From: Lucifuga dentata
Taxonomy: Eukaryota > Chordata > Actinopteri > Ophidiiformes > Bythitidae
Reading direction: 5' to 3'
Assembly (NCBI GenBank): GCA_014773175.1
Contig: VXCM01003620.1
Location: forward strand, 62,001-126,000
Length of the DNA: 64,000 nucleotides
The translations under genes were made by a program, and so were the position numbers. The notes below the pieces were generated by a model. The model was given only the letters and a program-made list of their open reading frames with translations, had not been told where the DNA came from and searched no databases. Below, piece by piece: positions 28,701 to 41,582 of the stretch. Each line of letters begins with the position of its first letter. The stretch's first letter is position 1.

Positions 28701-31700
28701 ATTTTGCTGCAGGGTCATAATTACTCCACCTTACAGCTTCAGGCTCACCATAAAGGTGACAGCATGAAAACCAAAGCCAAAACTCCCACTGACCCTGAAA
28801 GTCACGGACTGTCCTGACTTATGGTGGCCTGTTAGTCCCATACATCATTCAACAGAGCTAAAGCTAAACTCAGCTAAAACTAAACTCAGCTAAAGCTAAG
28901 CAACGGTCCACTTTGAAGCCTCAACTGTGTCTGACTCGTAACTCCTGAAAAGTGGCTCTTTAAATGTGGCCTTTATCTCCAGCAACCCTCACACTAGACT
29001 TGGCCTAAGTCTGGGAAAACCAAAAAAAAAAAAAAAANAAAAAAAAAAAAAAAAATAATAATAATAATAATAAAGAAAGAAAGAAATTTAAAAAAAAGCT
29101 GTAGCACCTGTTGTAGTGTTTTGCCGCATGTAAAAGCTAAACAAGTGTGCAGCCAAAACTCTAGCAATCAAAACACAGGACTGAAAACGCCTAGAATTTT
29201 CATCATGCTCAGTTGAGAAAAGCTAATAAGTCAACACAGTTAAATATTACTTGCTGAACCTTTAATAATATGTCAGCTTCAAAGGTATGAAAATGGGGAA
29301 ATGGTTCAGAATGGATGTATGATGTCTGGATGAGTCTCACACTGATTTGTCGTTTCCTGTGAATGAAGCATCAAACACCATCACAACACAGTTTCATTTA
29401 AAATGGGGCAAATCTACGGTTTCCTGCCTGGCCTTGCTTGTTTCAGATGTGAGGAAGAAATGAGCTACGCTGGGTTTTGGGGTTCACTTGGGGTGAAGGA
29501 GGATGGATGACGGCGTTGAAGGACATGTAGAGAAAAAAATAGATGGAGAGACAAGTGGAGAGAAGGTGATAAATGTGCAAGAGGCTGAGAAAGACGGAGC
29601 TACAACATGATGAAGATATGACACACGAGTGTTTACATCTTTCCAGGCTTTGTGATCCGACTACGGAACGCTGAATGAGGAATATCTTATTCAACACTAG
29701 AACCCAATAATACAACAGGAGGCTTCCAGCATAAGTAGGTTCCTCTGGTATAAATCATTCTCAGAGGAAATATTACACCGGCATGACTCATCTCTCTCAG
29801 GGACAACACTGTTGATGCAAGCTGGCAGTTTACCTGCTAATATCTCCTGGTGTCGCAGCGCAGAGTGAGCTGTTAGAGATTACTTACTGAACTGTGGACA
29901 CCAGGTTTATTTTCATGGCTTGGATTTATGAGACAGCACCGGGGAACTCCCAAACCGGCCTGTTAGACGGAGAATCTCTCAATCGCTTACACACATATTC
30001 ACCAGAAATGAGGCCAAATGGAAGTAGGCAAACACATGTAAAGCCTCAGACATGCATGCCCAGGTGCACAAATGGAAACAAATATGGCCACGTACACACA
30101 CACACGTACACACACACACAGCGAGTAGCAAAGCATTCTCTCCTTCCTCAGCATGCGTCATTTACAGCCCAGCTGACCGCAGCATCCTGGTGCTAACGCC
30201 AACAGCAGCAGCCAGCACGCTCATAATCACCCTAATTGGAGGGGTTTTAATGATGGGGGAATCCCATTCTTGCTTCCTCCTTTTCACAATTTCTCCATTC
30301 AGGCGAGGCAAAATTTCTCCATTCATGCTATCAGTCCTGATTTCCCCTCACATGACCATTATGTAAGCCTGGATAGATCTAAAAGGAAAAAGAGGAAGAT
30401 TGATCGCAGCAGGAGGGAAATGCTGGAAAGGTGGACGTGAGATATAAGTGAAGGCATGGAAGATGAGAAGTGATGGAGAGGTTAGGGAAGAGAGGGAAAA
30501 GCAGCTAGTTTTTTGGAGGGTTTGGACCTCAGACACATAGTTGTGGTAGAAGTTAAAGTTCAACGTACAGACAGATTTCATATCCAATCAGCAGTTAATA
30601 CAGTTCATGCAGCCTCAGATGACACAGGGACAAACAAGAATGTTGTGTTTTGCCACTGTGAACCCTGTGGCTGTCCCATATTGTAACATTACACACACAG
30701 ACACACATACACACACATGTTATTCCCTCCTTCTGCCAAGTACCACAACATGATATGTATCTTTACATAGAATTTTGGTCACACAGATCCACACACGACG
30801 ACTTTTAAAATCGTCAGAATGCTGTAATCTTCACAATATGCAACTTTTTGTCTTGTAATTGGGCATCTTGATGCCACTGTGGTTTCCTCGGCAACAGGGC
30901 GGAGTCACACATTACAGGATCTTTCGCCAGGAGGAATCTCAGGAGCGTCTGTTTGGTCTCCAATCTATGTTTAGTCATGAAAACAACTCAGGAAATGACG
31001 CAAAACCACGCATGAAACAAGATTTGCTTCTTCCAACAATGGATGTCTGCAAGAAGCTACAACTCCAAGACGTTTGTGATTTGCATTGAAATATACAAAC
31101 ACAAAGAGAATATAGAGCCATGCTGGCTCCTCCCCCTTGCTTACCCTCGTTGTGTATCTTCTGCTCTCATTGGCTGTAGCTTTTGTCTGCAGTCATTACC
31201 GGTCACAATACATTTCATTTTTAGACTGCTAGATATTTTTCAGGTGTCCGACACTCAAATTGTGTCTTTGAACTGTTTATGCACAACAGTCTGGATCATG
31301 CAAGCAAACGCCGGTTTTCCTCTAATCTGAGGTTTTGTCAGGATATCTAAAAAAACTGTCAGCAAGTCGTGTAATCTGACGAGACTTACTTTACACAGGC
31401 ATTTTCCACTAATGCATTAAATATGCTACATCATACTTTCACCAAATATACTATACTTTTATATAAATCAGAGCGTACAAGCAGGCTGTCGTATGACCTT
31501 AGATACACAGGGACTGTATCCCTCTCTCTCTCTCTTGACTTTCCGCTTTGACGGTGGGGGGTGGGAAACAGGGTGGATGGAAATCTTTCTAAAGTGAAAT
31601 ACATCTCTGGCAAACACTGGGGTAGGATTAGATAGGATCGGAGACGTTGATTTACATGTCAGTTTCTCCCTGGCAGCCGTTATCTGACCACTGCCTGGCT

Positions 31701-34700
31701 GATTTATACCCTGGGACTTACTGTTATCAATTAGGAGAAACCTAAAGGAGTCATTACCTAACTAGCAGAGGCCCCTGAAGACTGTCTGCTATGGTAAGAG
31801 TAATAGAAGTAATATACTGTCACTCACCACAGAAATACACTTTTCACTTACCACATGACCACTATGGGACACTAGAGGGAACTGGTTTCATAGTGGGGGA
31901 CACGAGCGGCCAACGTGATGCAGCGTAGGGAGCGATGTGTCATCCAAGGCCGATAAAAAAAACAAAACACACTGATGGATGCTGATTAGTTGCATATGGG
32001 CTCAATGGTAGTTGTAGCAAGTAACGGGAGATGTTGTTAATTTTTTAAAGGACCATACCACCCATTTTGCATGTTTGACCCTAATGTATTCAATTTTCAT
32101 ACATGTTATGTTACTGACAATCATTTCCCAAAGCATACTACTGGAACGGTGAATTAAAAATGTTTTTCCTACCTTCCAGACCTCCATTGGTTTCAGTTCA
32201 TTCTGCTATTAAAATCAACTTGTTGATACTGTAAACGTTCTTGGGATAGGTAATCCATCATCACCAACAAGACGTGTATTCAGGTTTTTTTAGAAGTTAT
32301 GTAATTTTAGTGTTTAAGCTCAATAAAAAGCGTGGAGTGAATGTATGCCTCCACCGGGGAATATAGTCCCAAAAGAAGACCTGCGTTTATGGAAAAATTT
32401 AAAGGACCGTGACTTCATAAGGCTGTGTAACTATTAGCAGGAGAAACATGGATTTTTAAGGTGGGTGTATCACTTGAATATTTGATTTTGAAAGATTAAG
32501 AGATTTAGCAAAATATCAGGAAAGCTGAAATACGGTTTTATCCTTTGGGAAATGATTGTCAGTAACGTAACATGTATGAAAATTAAAGATATTAGGCTCA
32601 AATATGCAAAATGGGTGGTGTGGTCCTTTAATACTTGACGGAATGTGACAGGAAGGCATGTAATATGTATATATTGTTGTAATGACACAGACCTTATTTT
32701 TAAATGTTTCTCCTCCTGCTATCTGTCTAGTTATGTAGGCTTATGCTGAAAGACGTCAAATTTTGACGACATTACATCTTTCTGGATCGGATCCTTTACT
32801 GGATCATGGCTGATTTGCTGTTTATATGTAATGTGTCATTGTTTTTGTGTCTTTTTTATTTTGTCTGCTTCCTCGCCTATGGCTCGTATTGCAGACTTGA
32901 CCTTTTGAGAAGAGGGATCTGTGGTTTCTTCAAATTATTATTATTTTTTTGCCTTATATGATGAAGCTTTTCTGGAGATTTTCCTTGTCTTCTTAGAGAG
33001 CTCGGGCTGGATCGGGACTGTATGGGCCCATAAAGTTCTTTGAGAAATTGTATGTAATATTGGGCTACATAAATAAACCTGACTTAACTAAATTTGTCTG
33101 CAAATATGAGCTTTAATATTTCACACAGCCTGTTATTCACACAAATGCTGTGACTAAAAATAATTGCTGCTGTTGTATTTTTCTTTAGGTATTCTGCACC
33201 TCAACAGTCGCAGCTTATCTAAAGCTCAAGTCAGGAATCGCGTGTACAACAAATATCACCTTGCTAGACATTTTCCCTCATGTCCTCTCCATGATATAAT
33301 TCCATTATTAATGCTGTGAAAACAATGTAAGAGTCGGGTCGGCTTGCAAAACCGCAGCAGGGTGTATTTCCAAAAATAAATCCCGGCTTTGCTTCTCTGC
33401 GACTATTGAAAGAGATTAATATGATAAATGGAGAAGAGTGGCTTTCTTTCAGCAGAGTAAACAAACCGACATGATCGTAAATTTAAAAGATCAGCCGGGG
33501 AAACAAAATAACGCACGGGGAAAAAAAAAAAAAAAAAAANAAAAAAAAAAAAAAAAAAAGAAGAGACATAATTAATGTGCAGCTTTCACTTTGTTCCACG
33601 AACAGAAGTTTTCCTTTACAAGTGCTGGAATAAATCACGGTGAAGAAGCTGGGGGTCCACAGAGGCTAAGCACTGACGAGAACGCTGTGTGTGTGTGTGT
33701 GTGTGTGTCTACGAGTTCTGGGGCACTCTCTGGGCAGTCTGACGGAGAGCTGAGAGATTAGGGAGGGTCTTGTTTCATGGACCTTAAGACATCTGTTCTC
33801 TCTCTCTCTCTCTCTCTCGCCCACCTCCCTCCTTTCTTACACTGAACTACAAATGCCCCCCTACCTTGGGGAGTGGTGAGCGCTGGACGGAGGGAGGAAT
33901 GTGGGGCTTCCACTTGCTTTTCATTAACACAGGATCTGGTAACACACCTCACTGTCAACCTAATCCCCTCTCTCTCCATCTTGTCCCCTGGCAGAGGGGT
34001 GGAGGAGGTGGGTGGGGGTTTGCTATGACCAGGTACAGAGCCCCAGATGTTCCCTGGATGAGGATGAGGGGGGTGGATGACAGGGTCTTCACCCCTCTGC
34101 AGCTATAGATGCATGCTGATGGAGACGGGTGGAGGGTAATGAAGAGACTCCTGTTGCTGCTCACATGGAGTGGTACGTCTCTTGTCTTCTGTTTTGGCTC
34201 CTTTCATCCTGTCTTCTTCTTTGCTTCCTCCATGTCTTCTCTACTCGCCTCCTTTAATCATCTGCTCCTCTTCCACTCGTTATTCACTCACTCTATCTCC
34301 TTTATGTTCTGCCTGTAATCACATTTTACTTCTGTATTATCTGACTCCTCCTTCCCTTCTCTCATTCTCCCCTTGCTCATTCTTCCTCCTTTCTCCTTCC
34401 TCCTCTTCTGTATCTCCATTCTTTCACAACTGCACACTATACTCCGATTATGACAACTAGTGCAGTGCCCGTTCAAAACATGGCTGTTTGGAACGGGCTG
34501 GACTTTCTGGTGTGTGCCGCAGCCTGCCATAATTTAGTTCTGCATGTCCTCTGAGCTAGCTTTGTTTGCTACGGGGTCGGGTTGAGACCGTGACACCTGG
34601 AGTGTATCCTGCCACGCGGACTACTTTTTACCAGCACAGCTCAATTTGAGAACCGCTCATCCAAACAACTTCACATGTGACGCTGCACATCCTTGGGTCC

Positions 34701-37700
34701 TGAGCAATAAACCTGCTGAATTTCAACTCCACACAGTGGCGGGTTCTAGAGATGCTGGTGCCACAAACAGAGATTTCTGTCTTTATACTTAGATAATGCC
34801 AGTAAGACGTATACATAAAAGGAATGAACAGGATTCTGTGGTTTGCTGAATGATAACCATCCTGTAATCAGAGGATGAGGAGAAGCCGTCAGGTTAGGAA
34901 ATACAAGCGGAGCTGCTTACTCAAATTATAACATTTAAATGCTCAAATAAATTGATTTATTATTGCATAATCTCTTAATTGTGCTGGTTTTAATCTAATT
35001 ATGGTGTTTACATGATGATTTATTGCCTTAATCTGAGTGTAGTCTTAAAGTGCATGGTAAAGCTTCCTTCCTGTTTCTTCTTGCCCACTGGCATCATTCT
35101 GAGGTCGTCTGCATCAATCTGCCACTCAGGACCAGAACAGCAGCAGTGATACATGAAGTATTACTATGATACATGTAGTATTACTGCACTCTCCTGCCTT
35201 ACATCTCATGTTCAGCCTTTCCCAGGAGGGTCCTTACCACTGACTTATTACGGCAGCTCAAACATTCGGCTCTACAGAATGAGAATCCCAACCTTTATCA
35301 TCATCAAGTTCCAAGGTATCCATTTTCTGAAGTATGGAACGTACCGGAGCGATGAGCGATGAGGCCGTGCAGCGAAGGCCAGAAGTCAGCAGATACATCT
35401 ACTGTCACCAACAATCAGGAACTGGAGACGTTTTGTCTCCTTTTGATGGCGACAAATCTGGAAACACTATGTGAAGAAACCCTGAGAAAATACATCTATA
35501 AATGACTTAAAAAAGTTAGCAAGAGCCAAAACAAACTAACAACTGGGGTGAGAAAAACATGTTATTCAGCAGAAAACTTTCTGACATTTGCTTTAAAATT
35601 ATTTTCTACTCTTTTTTTGGATATTTAGTCAACTCTGTAATCTTCCTCTGGCAACATTTACCACTGTCACGCCACATAAAACCCTGACATGCTGAATCTT
35701 TATCCTAACAGGCATTTCACAAAGCTGTCGATAGTGAGCTACGAGCTAACAGCATTAGCTTCATGGCACTTATTAATAAAGATTCATGACATGTTCTTTG
35801 GGCCACGACAATGGCCAGCGTTTTAAAGGAGCCTGGAGCCAAACTGTGGGTGAATGGTCCAATTGATGTCAATAAACACCAATAATTCTGATGGCAACAT
35901 TTTTATTTGTGTCCAGTCAGACTGTAAAGTCTTGAGTGGAGCATTGGCTCCGTGTCAAAGTGCTGGTAAGTGTGCGTGTGTGTGTGTGTGGAAACAAAAT
36001 GCATGAAGAGAAAGTTTACAGCACACTAATGGCTGTTTGCTGTCAACAACAAGAGCAACCATCATTAATAAAAAAAGCCTTCTGAAAAGGTAAGAAAGAG
36101 AAATGGCTGCAGTTTGGAATGAATAATCTGTAAGAAAAGTTAGGAAGGATTAGCTTTCCTATTAGCAAAATTGTCTCAGCTAAACGTGTTTTTCCATTTC
36201 TCTGCACACGCAGCTTGAACTCTGTTTATGGAAGTCAACACATCAAAGCTGGTGGAAATCAGCGCGGGCAGCATCCAGCTCAGTATTGTGTCACTGTGCA
36301 GTTATGCAGATTTGAGTAAACAAATTGCAAATTGTTTGAGGTTTTAATTAACATTTTTGACAATCATTTTATCTGAAGTAATCCTATATAACAACATCTG
36401 TAAAGCAGATGCAGGCACTTAAGAGCGCGGAGCTGCAGCTCTGTTCCCGTCCCTCTGCAGCTCCGCTCATCAGGGATCCTGTGGCTCAGCGGCACTGAGG
36501 CACAACCATCTACTCCCAACAACTGTGGGTTNCTCATCAGGGATCCTGTGGCTCAGCGGCACTGAGGCACAACCATCTACTCCCAACAACTGTGGGTTCA
36601 AGCGTTCCTCGTGACCTACTGCGTGAGGCACGTCGTCCCCTCGTGCTCTCCCGTCATTCTGTTTTCCTCTGCTGTCCAATTGGGAATACGCACCAAACAA
36701 AAATTGTAAAAAATGAAAAACAAACCAAAAAAATCCGGACGGTTTGTTACACTATGCAGGCTCACACCCAATGGCACAGACGTGGAAGCCTTTTAATTTA
36801 CGTTAGCATTAGCGGTTCTGATTGTCATAACAGAAAGACTGCGATGTCTCCTGGACAGTCAGCACTGCTGCAGGGTCGAGTCCGTCCTAACATGAAAACA
36901 AACATCTCGCTCTCACACACACACATCAAGTCATGCAAGTATCTTCTCGCTTTGCACACATCTGCCGCATGCCCGTGCAATCACACACACACACATGCAC
37001 GCACGCGCAGCCTCTCAATAGCTTTAGATCCAAGACTAACACAAACATCTCACTTTACAGTTTACTGACAAACCTCTGTGCTTTTGGCAGATAACGGCTG
37101 TGTGAGCGCGTGTAAAAAGCAACAATAATCCAAGCGATAATAAAAGCAATACTGTTTTTTTTTTTCCGAGGTCCTGCCAGTGTGAACGTATGAAAATGCG
37201 CATCACAGTCAAACCGTTCTAACACCACATCCAATATCCTAATTTATTTCAGTTATTAAATGCAATAAATAGCTGCGTATGTCCACATCAATATTTGTGC
37301 GGTTACATAATGACATGAAACACAGAACAATCCGTTCTCTGCTCCATATTTGTATTAGAGCGCTGTGTAACTGTACTCCACTTTCAAAGGGCCCGAGTTC
37401 ATTCCTGTTGGCTCACACAGAGAGTTTGGGTACAAGACAAATAAACGCAGCAAAAAAAGTATGTACATTTAGTGCAGTGGAGTACTGAGCCTTTAAATCT
37501 TGTTTGCTTTAAAATATATGATTAAAATCTGCCAGAGGAATGAGGTCATTACACTTGTTTCCAATACAGCCCCACCTGTCTCCAGAACTTTCATAAAACA
37601 TGTGTGAATACCTTGAAGTGCAGGGATCACATCACTGCTGTGGTGTTTTTCACTTGTTTTGTGGAAAAAAAGGAATTATGAGTCTACATCTTGGGTCATT

Positions 37701-40121
37701 TCCTGGCTCAGCTAGAAGTCTTTGTAGCAGGTCAGAGCACAGAGAAACCTTAAGCCTCAGAGACCAGAGACCCAAACCACACAGATCCTATGTAACAGGA
37801 GCATCCACTGTCCTGCTGGGCTTCAGAACATTTGGGGCTTAGCGTGTCAAAATGTGACACTGAAGTGACTGCTTAGCTAATACCATTGTACTGTTTTGTT
37901 AGCTGACATATTAGCAATTCTGGTTTTAGGCTAAACTGTTTAACAAGGCTGAAGAATAGTGAGTTATGTCTGCACAAAATATAAATCTGTGTGTGCTCAC
38001 CTTCCACTCTGGGCCCCGCCTTCACGTTCAGACTTCCTGTCATGGCAGACACTGATACTGTCAAGCTGGGTCTCATTGGATGAGGCTCCGTCTCCATGAC
38101 TACCACAATCTGGGCGGTGTGGAGAGAGACCTTGTGGAAGGACAATGTTAGGGCCTTGAGGCTGTTGGCTTTAGCCAAGGTCGAGGCCTGATGGTGGGGG
38201 TCCGAACGAGGAGGAAAGGCCCTGGGCAGCGTCTTAGCAGGAGAGGAGTGCGGCGTGGAGGAAGAGGAGGAAGAAGAGGGTGGTTTACTGGAGGCATCCC
38301 ACATGTGGTTTGGAAGGACTTTCCTCAGGTAGGCCTTGGCCTGCTCCAACTTGGCCAGCGTGGGGCTGATTTTGAGGGGGCGTGAAAGCTCCACGTTCAG
38401 CTCAGCTGTGGAGGGTGGGAGGAAAAGAGAGAGAAAAGAAAGGAGAGAAGGGGTCAAGGAAAGAGGCAAAATGAAAGAAAGTTACTCCAGTGTTTTCAAA
38501 AACAGTTTTGATGGTAAAAATTTACACAAAAAAAAAAAAAAAAAAAAAAACATCCTTATGATGTATTGTTAATAATGGGCAATAGAACATGCTCCCTTTG
38601 GAAAATATTATTAATTATTCTATGTATAGCACTTTCAAAGTCAAAAATCTATTCAGGTTTGAAGCCATGGATGAACTGAAGTGTATTAGGATTTGTCTTT
38701 TATATATTTCTTTTTTACTGTTGTTATCAATAATGTTTTTGTAGTTGTTTTTTTTTTTTAAATTACTGTTTCTTTTCTTTTTTTTTTGAGTGTTGGGACT
38801 ACGGGTACAAATTAGCAGTTTAGTTAAACCCAGCACATTTACATTGCCGATATTTTATTGCAATGTTGATTAACGTGCATGTCCCATGGATAAATGAACA
38901 AATAAATAAATCATGGAGTTTGTGTATGGAAAGCTCAAACTGTGTGAATTCCAGCACTGGCAAAGAAACATACATGAACTAAAAATGCCTGAAATCTGCT
39001 TCAAACCGCCAAATGGTTTTTAACAACAGCTACACAATCCGCACCGCCTCTCATTTTTCTGATTGCGTGGACTCGTGATCACATGTGCTGTACGTGTACA
39101 TTAAAAAGAAGGTAGCATCTCTGGCGCTCATCATGACTTCCATTTATGAAGTGGCGAGTGATTTGGAGAACAGGACAGGAAGCAGAAAGGAACGCTTTTG
39201 GGCAGATAATAAAAAATGACTTTATTAGGGAACCCGATGCTAACTTAAGACAGAGCAGTAGTTTAGCGCAAAGCAAAAGCACACCCAACTCTCTCCTTAA
39301 GTTTCTCTTGGGCTGTGTGTGTGTTCCAGGTGCTGCATCATCTTCATTTGCTGAATGATAAACTAGCATCATATCTGGATTTTATGACTGGTAATCTTGT
39401 GATAGACTATAAGCAGGAGCTCCTCGGCTACTTTAAACCAGCACACAGATTGGTTAAAGTTACTCTCGGCTGGGGCCCCTCTTTAAAACCCACTCCCGTC
39501 ATTTGAAGACCCACCATAAACTGGACACGATCCATTTGGGGGTTTTAGGAAAAGGCATGAGGAGAAGATCTGTTGCTGTCTAAGCCATGCGATGCTGCAT
39601 GGTACCACGTCCTGTAAATCAAACTCTGAACTCTCTTCTCATCACCGAGCTTTGCATGCAAAGACCTGCCGAGAGGACAGCTGGGTCCACTCTCAGCCTC
39701 GCTCTTAAGTTCTCTTATATGCACACGCACACGCACACGCACGGTTTCTTGGCTGTCTCACTTTAACATCCTAACGTGACACAGTGGAATAGCAGAGGAG
39801 AATCTTCTCTTCATGCCAGCCACATAAATCCAAGATTCCAAAGCTCTCTCTCTCTCTATCTCTCTGCAGCCTTCAAACACTTGACTGGAATTTACAGAGA
39901 CACGTGAATTAACTCAATGCGGTTTTACACCGCTTCCATTATCCTGTTTTTTCCACTTGGTCATGATGATGAGGGAGGGAAGCGGCCGAAAACAAGTGCA
40001 GCTGTTTTTCATGGTCTCATCAAGGCAGCAGTGTTTCGAGGCTTTTTACGGGGTTTTTAGGCCTCCTGTCTGTCTCCTTCCAGGTAGAACCACTGGATGA
40101 CATGACGGAGAGCGCTGCCAA

Positions 40122-40163
<42 letters not shown>

Positions 40164-41549
40164 CTGTCCTCAGGATTCTCTCTCATTTAATCCAGTGGAA
40201 GTGGGTTTGCATGGTCAAATGGGAGGATGGATGGAGGGAAGAACTGGAGGAAAGATAGGTGGAATTTGCTGTGCAATGTAGCTTATCATTTCCAGTTGAC
40301 TTATCACCAGGAAACTTTCCAGCGGTGGAATAAATAGCCCATGTGCAGCTGTTCATCCAGGTTCCTCCGCTCCCCTCCCTGATTTTTTTTCACTCTTTCA
40401 TTTTTTTTCTCCGCTCTGTTTCATGCAGCCTATTTTTCTGCTTCTTCTCTTTTCCCCAGCTCTATCTTTTATTTTCTACTCCACCCCTCTACCTAATCCC
40501 CCCACCACCCCGTCTCTAATCACATAAAGCTGTCTCTGATCACCCAGTCAGGGCCAGGGTGGGGGCCTGGGTCTTGCCTGGCTCTCCAAACAGGAGGACC
40601 TGGTCTTGATTATGGGCTGTCCTACCTCCAGAGGTCCCTCCTCTCTGCCTCTTTGNAAAAAAAAAAAAAAAAAAAAAAAAAAACCTATTCTGACCCCCAA
40701 ACCTGGCCAGAGTCACCAGTGCAATATATAACAAGCAAAACTTTTATCTGTAACTTAACCTGGTATGTTTATCGTGAGGAAAAGTCCCTGGAGGTTCACA
40801 AGCTAACGCAAAATATACATTTGGTCGCCACCGATAATGTATCAGTTATGGCACATATATTTGAGAAATTAGATTTACACTTCCTCCCTGCAGGGAAATG
40901 AGATGTCAGGATCAGCTTCAGTAGCAACTCAGCGTGTTTCTCACGTCTGCAGGGCAGAAGCGTAAAGACAGACTGTCCCACTATAAAACGCTTTCTAACA
41001 ACAGGCCAGCCTGTTAGCATAATGTTCGTGTCTCTGCTGGGATCATCCTTACACATCCTCAATAACAAAAAAGCTGAAGGGAACCGATTTAAATTTTACA
41101 TATTACATCTACCATATTTGGAGAAATCAACCAGCTAAAGGCGTTCTAAATGCTAAATCAGGCTTTCTGCACGGACATTTGCACAGACATGAGCTGATAT
41201 ATGGAGCTTTTATTACCAGTGTGGTTTTCTCCTCGCAGAAAAACTGATATTATCCCAAACTGTAGGGGCCAGTGCATCAAAAATCTCTCCTACAGCACAG
41301 AGGATCATAGAAGAAGTCAAGTGGGCAGTGGAGCCTAAAGGTTAGAGAAACTCCTGACTGAAGGGTCACTGATTCAATCCCTGAGCTGGCAGGAGAAATC
41401 AGGGTTGGGAGATGAATGAGCAGCATCTGCTTCCCTCATTATCACCACCGAGGTGCCCTTGAGCAAGGTACCTAACCCCCAAATGCTGCAGTGGAGCTGC
41501 TAAGTGGCAGCAGAGAGTCTGTGGTTGTACTGGAAGCTTCCATGTATGA

Positions 41550-41582
<33 letters not shown>

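Larger units (their letters stand above)
28536..38000 (-). other. vps13b: VPS13B intron
   Basis: This 9.5-kb intron holds a short tandem of CTCAGCTAAA-type units near 28857-28902, poly-A/N junctions at 29038 and 33540, a group-A MITE (32049-32627), a LINE-like tail near 33095, a copy of a second dispersed family (about 34800-35060) and a tRNA-type SINE with an assembly duplication (36473-36734). Confidence 0.7.

Noticed and set aside
31860..31880. CTCF-like motif CACTAGAGGGAACTGG
   Set aside because: It lacks the GGC core that distinguishes CTCF sites.
36592..37068. 158-residue open frame on the plus strand
   Set aside because: It starts inside a tRNA-type SINE and runs through AC-rich sequence, so it is not protein-like.
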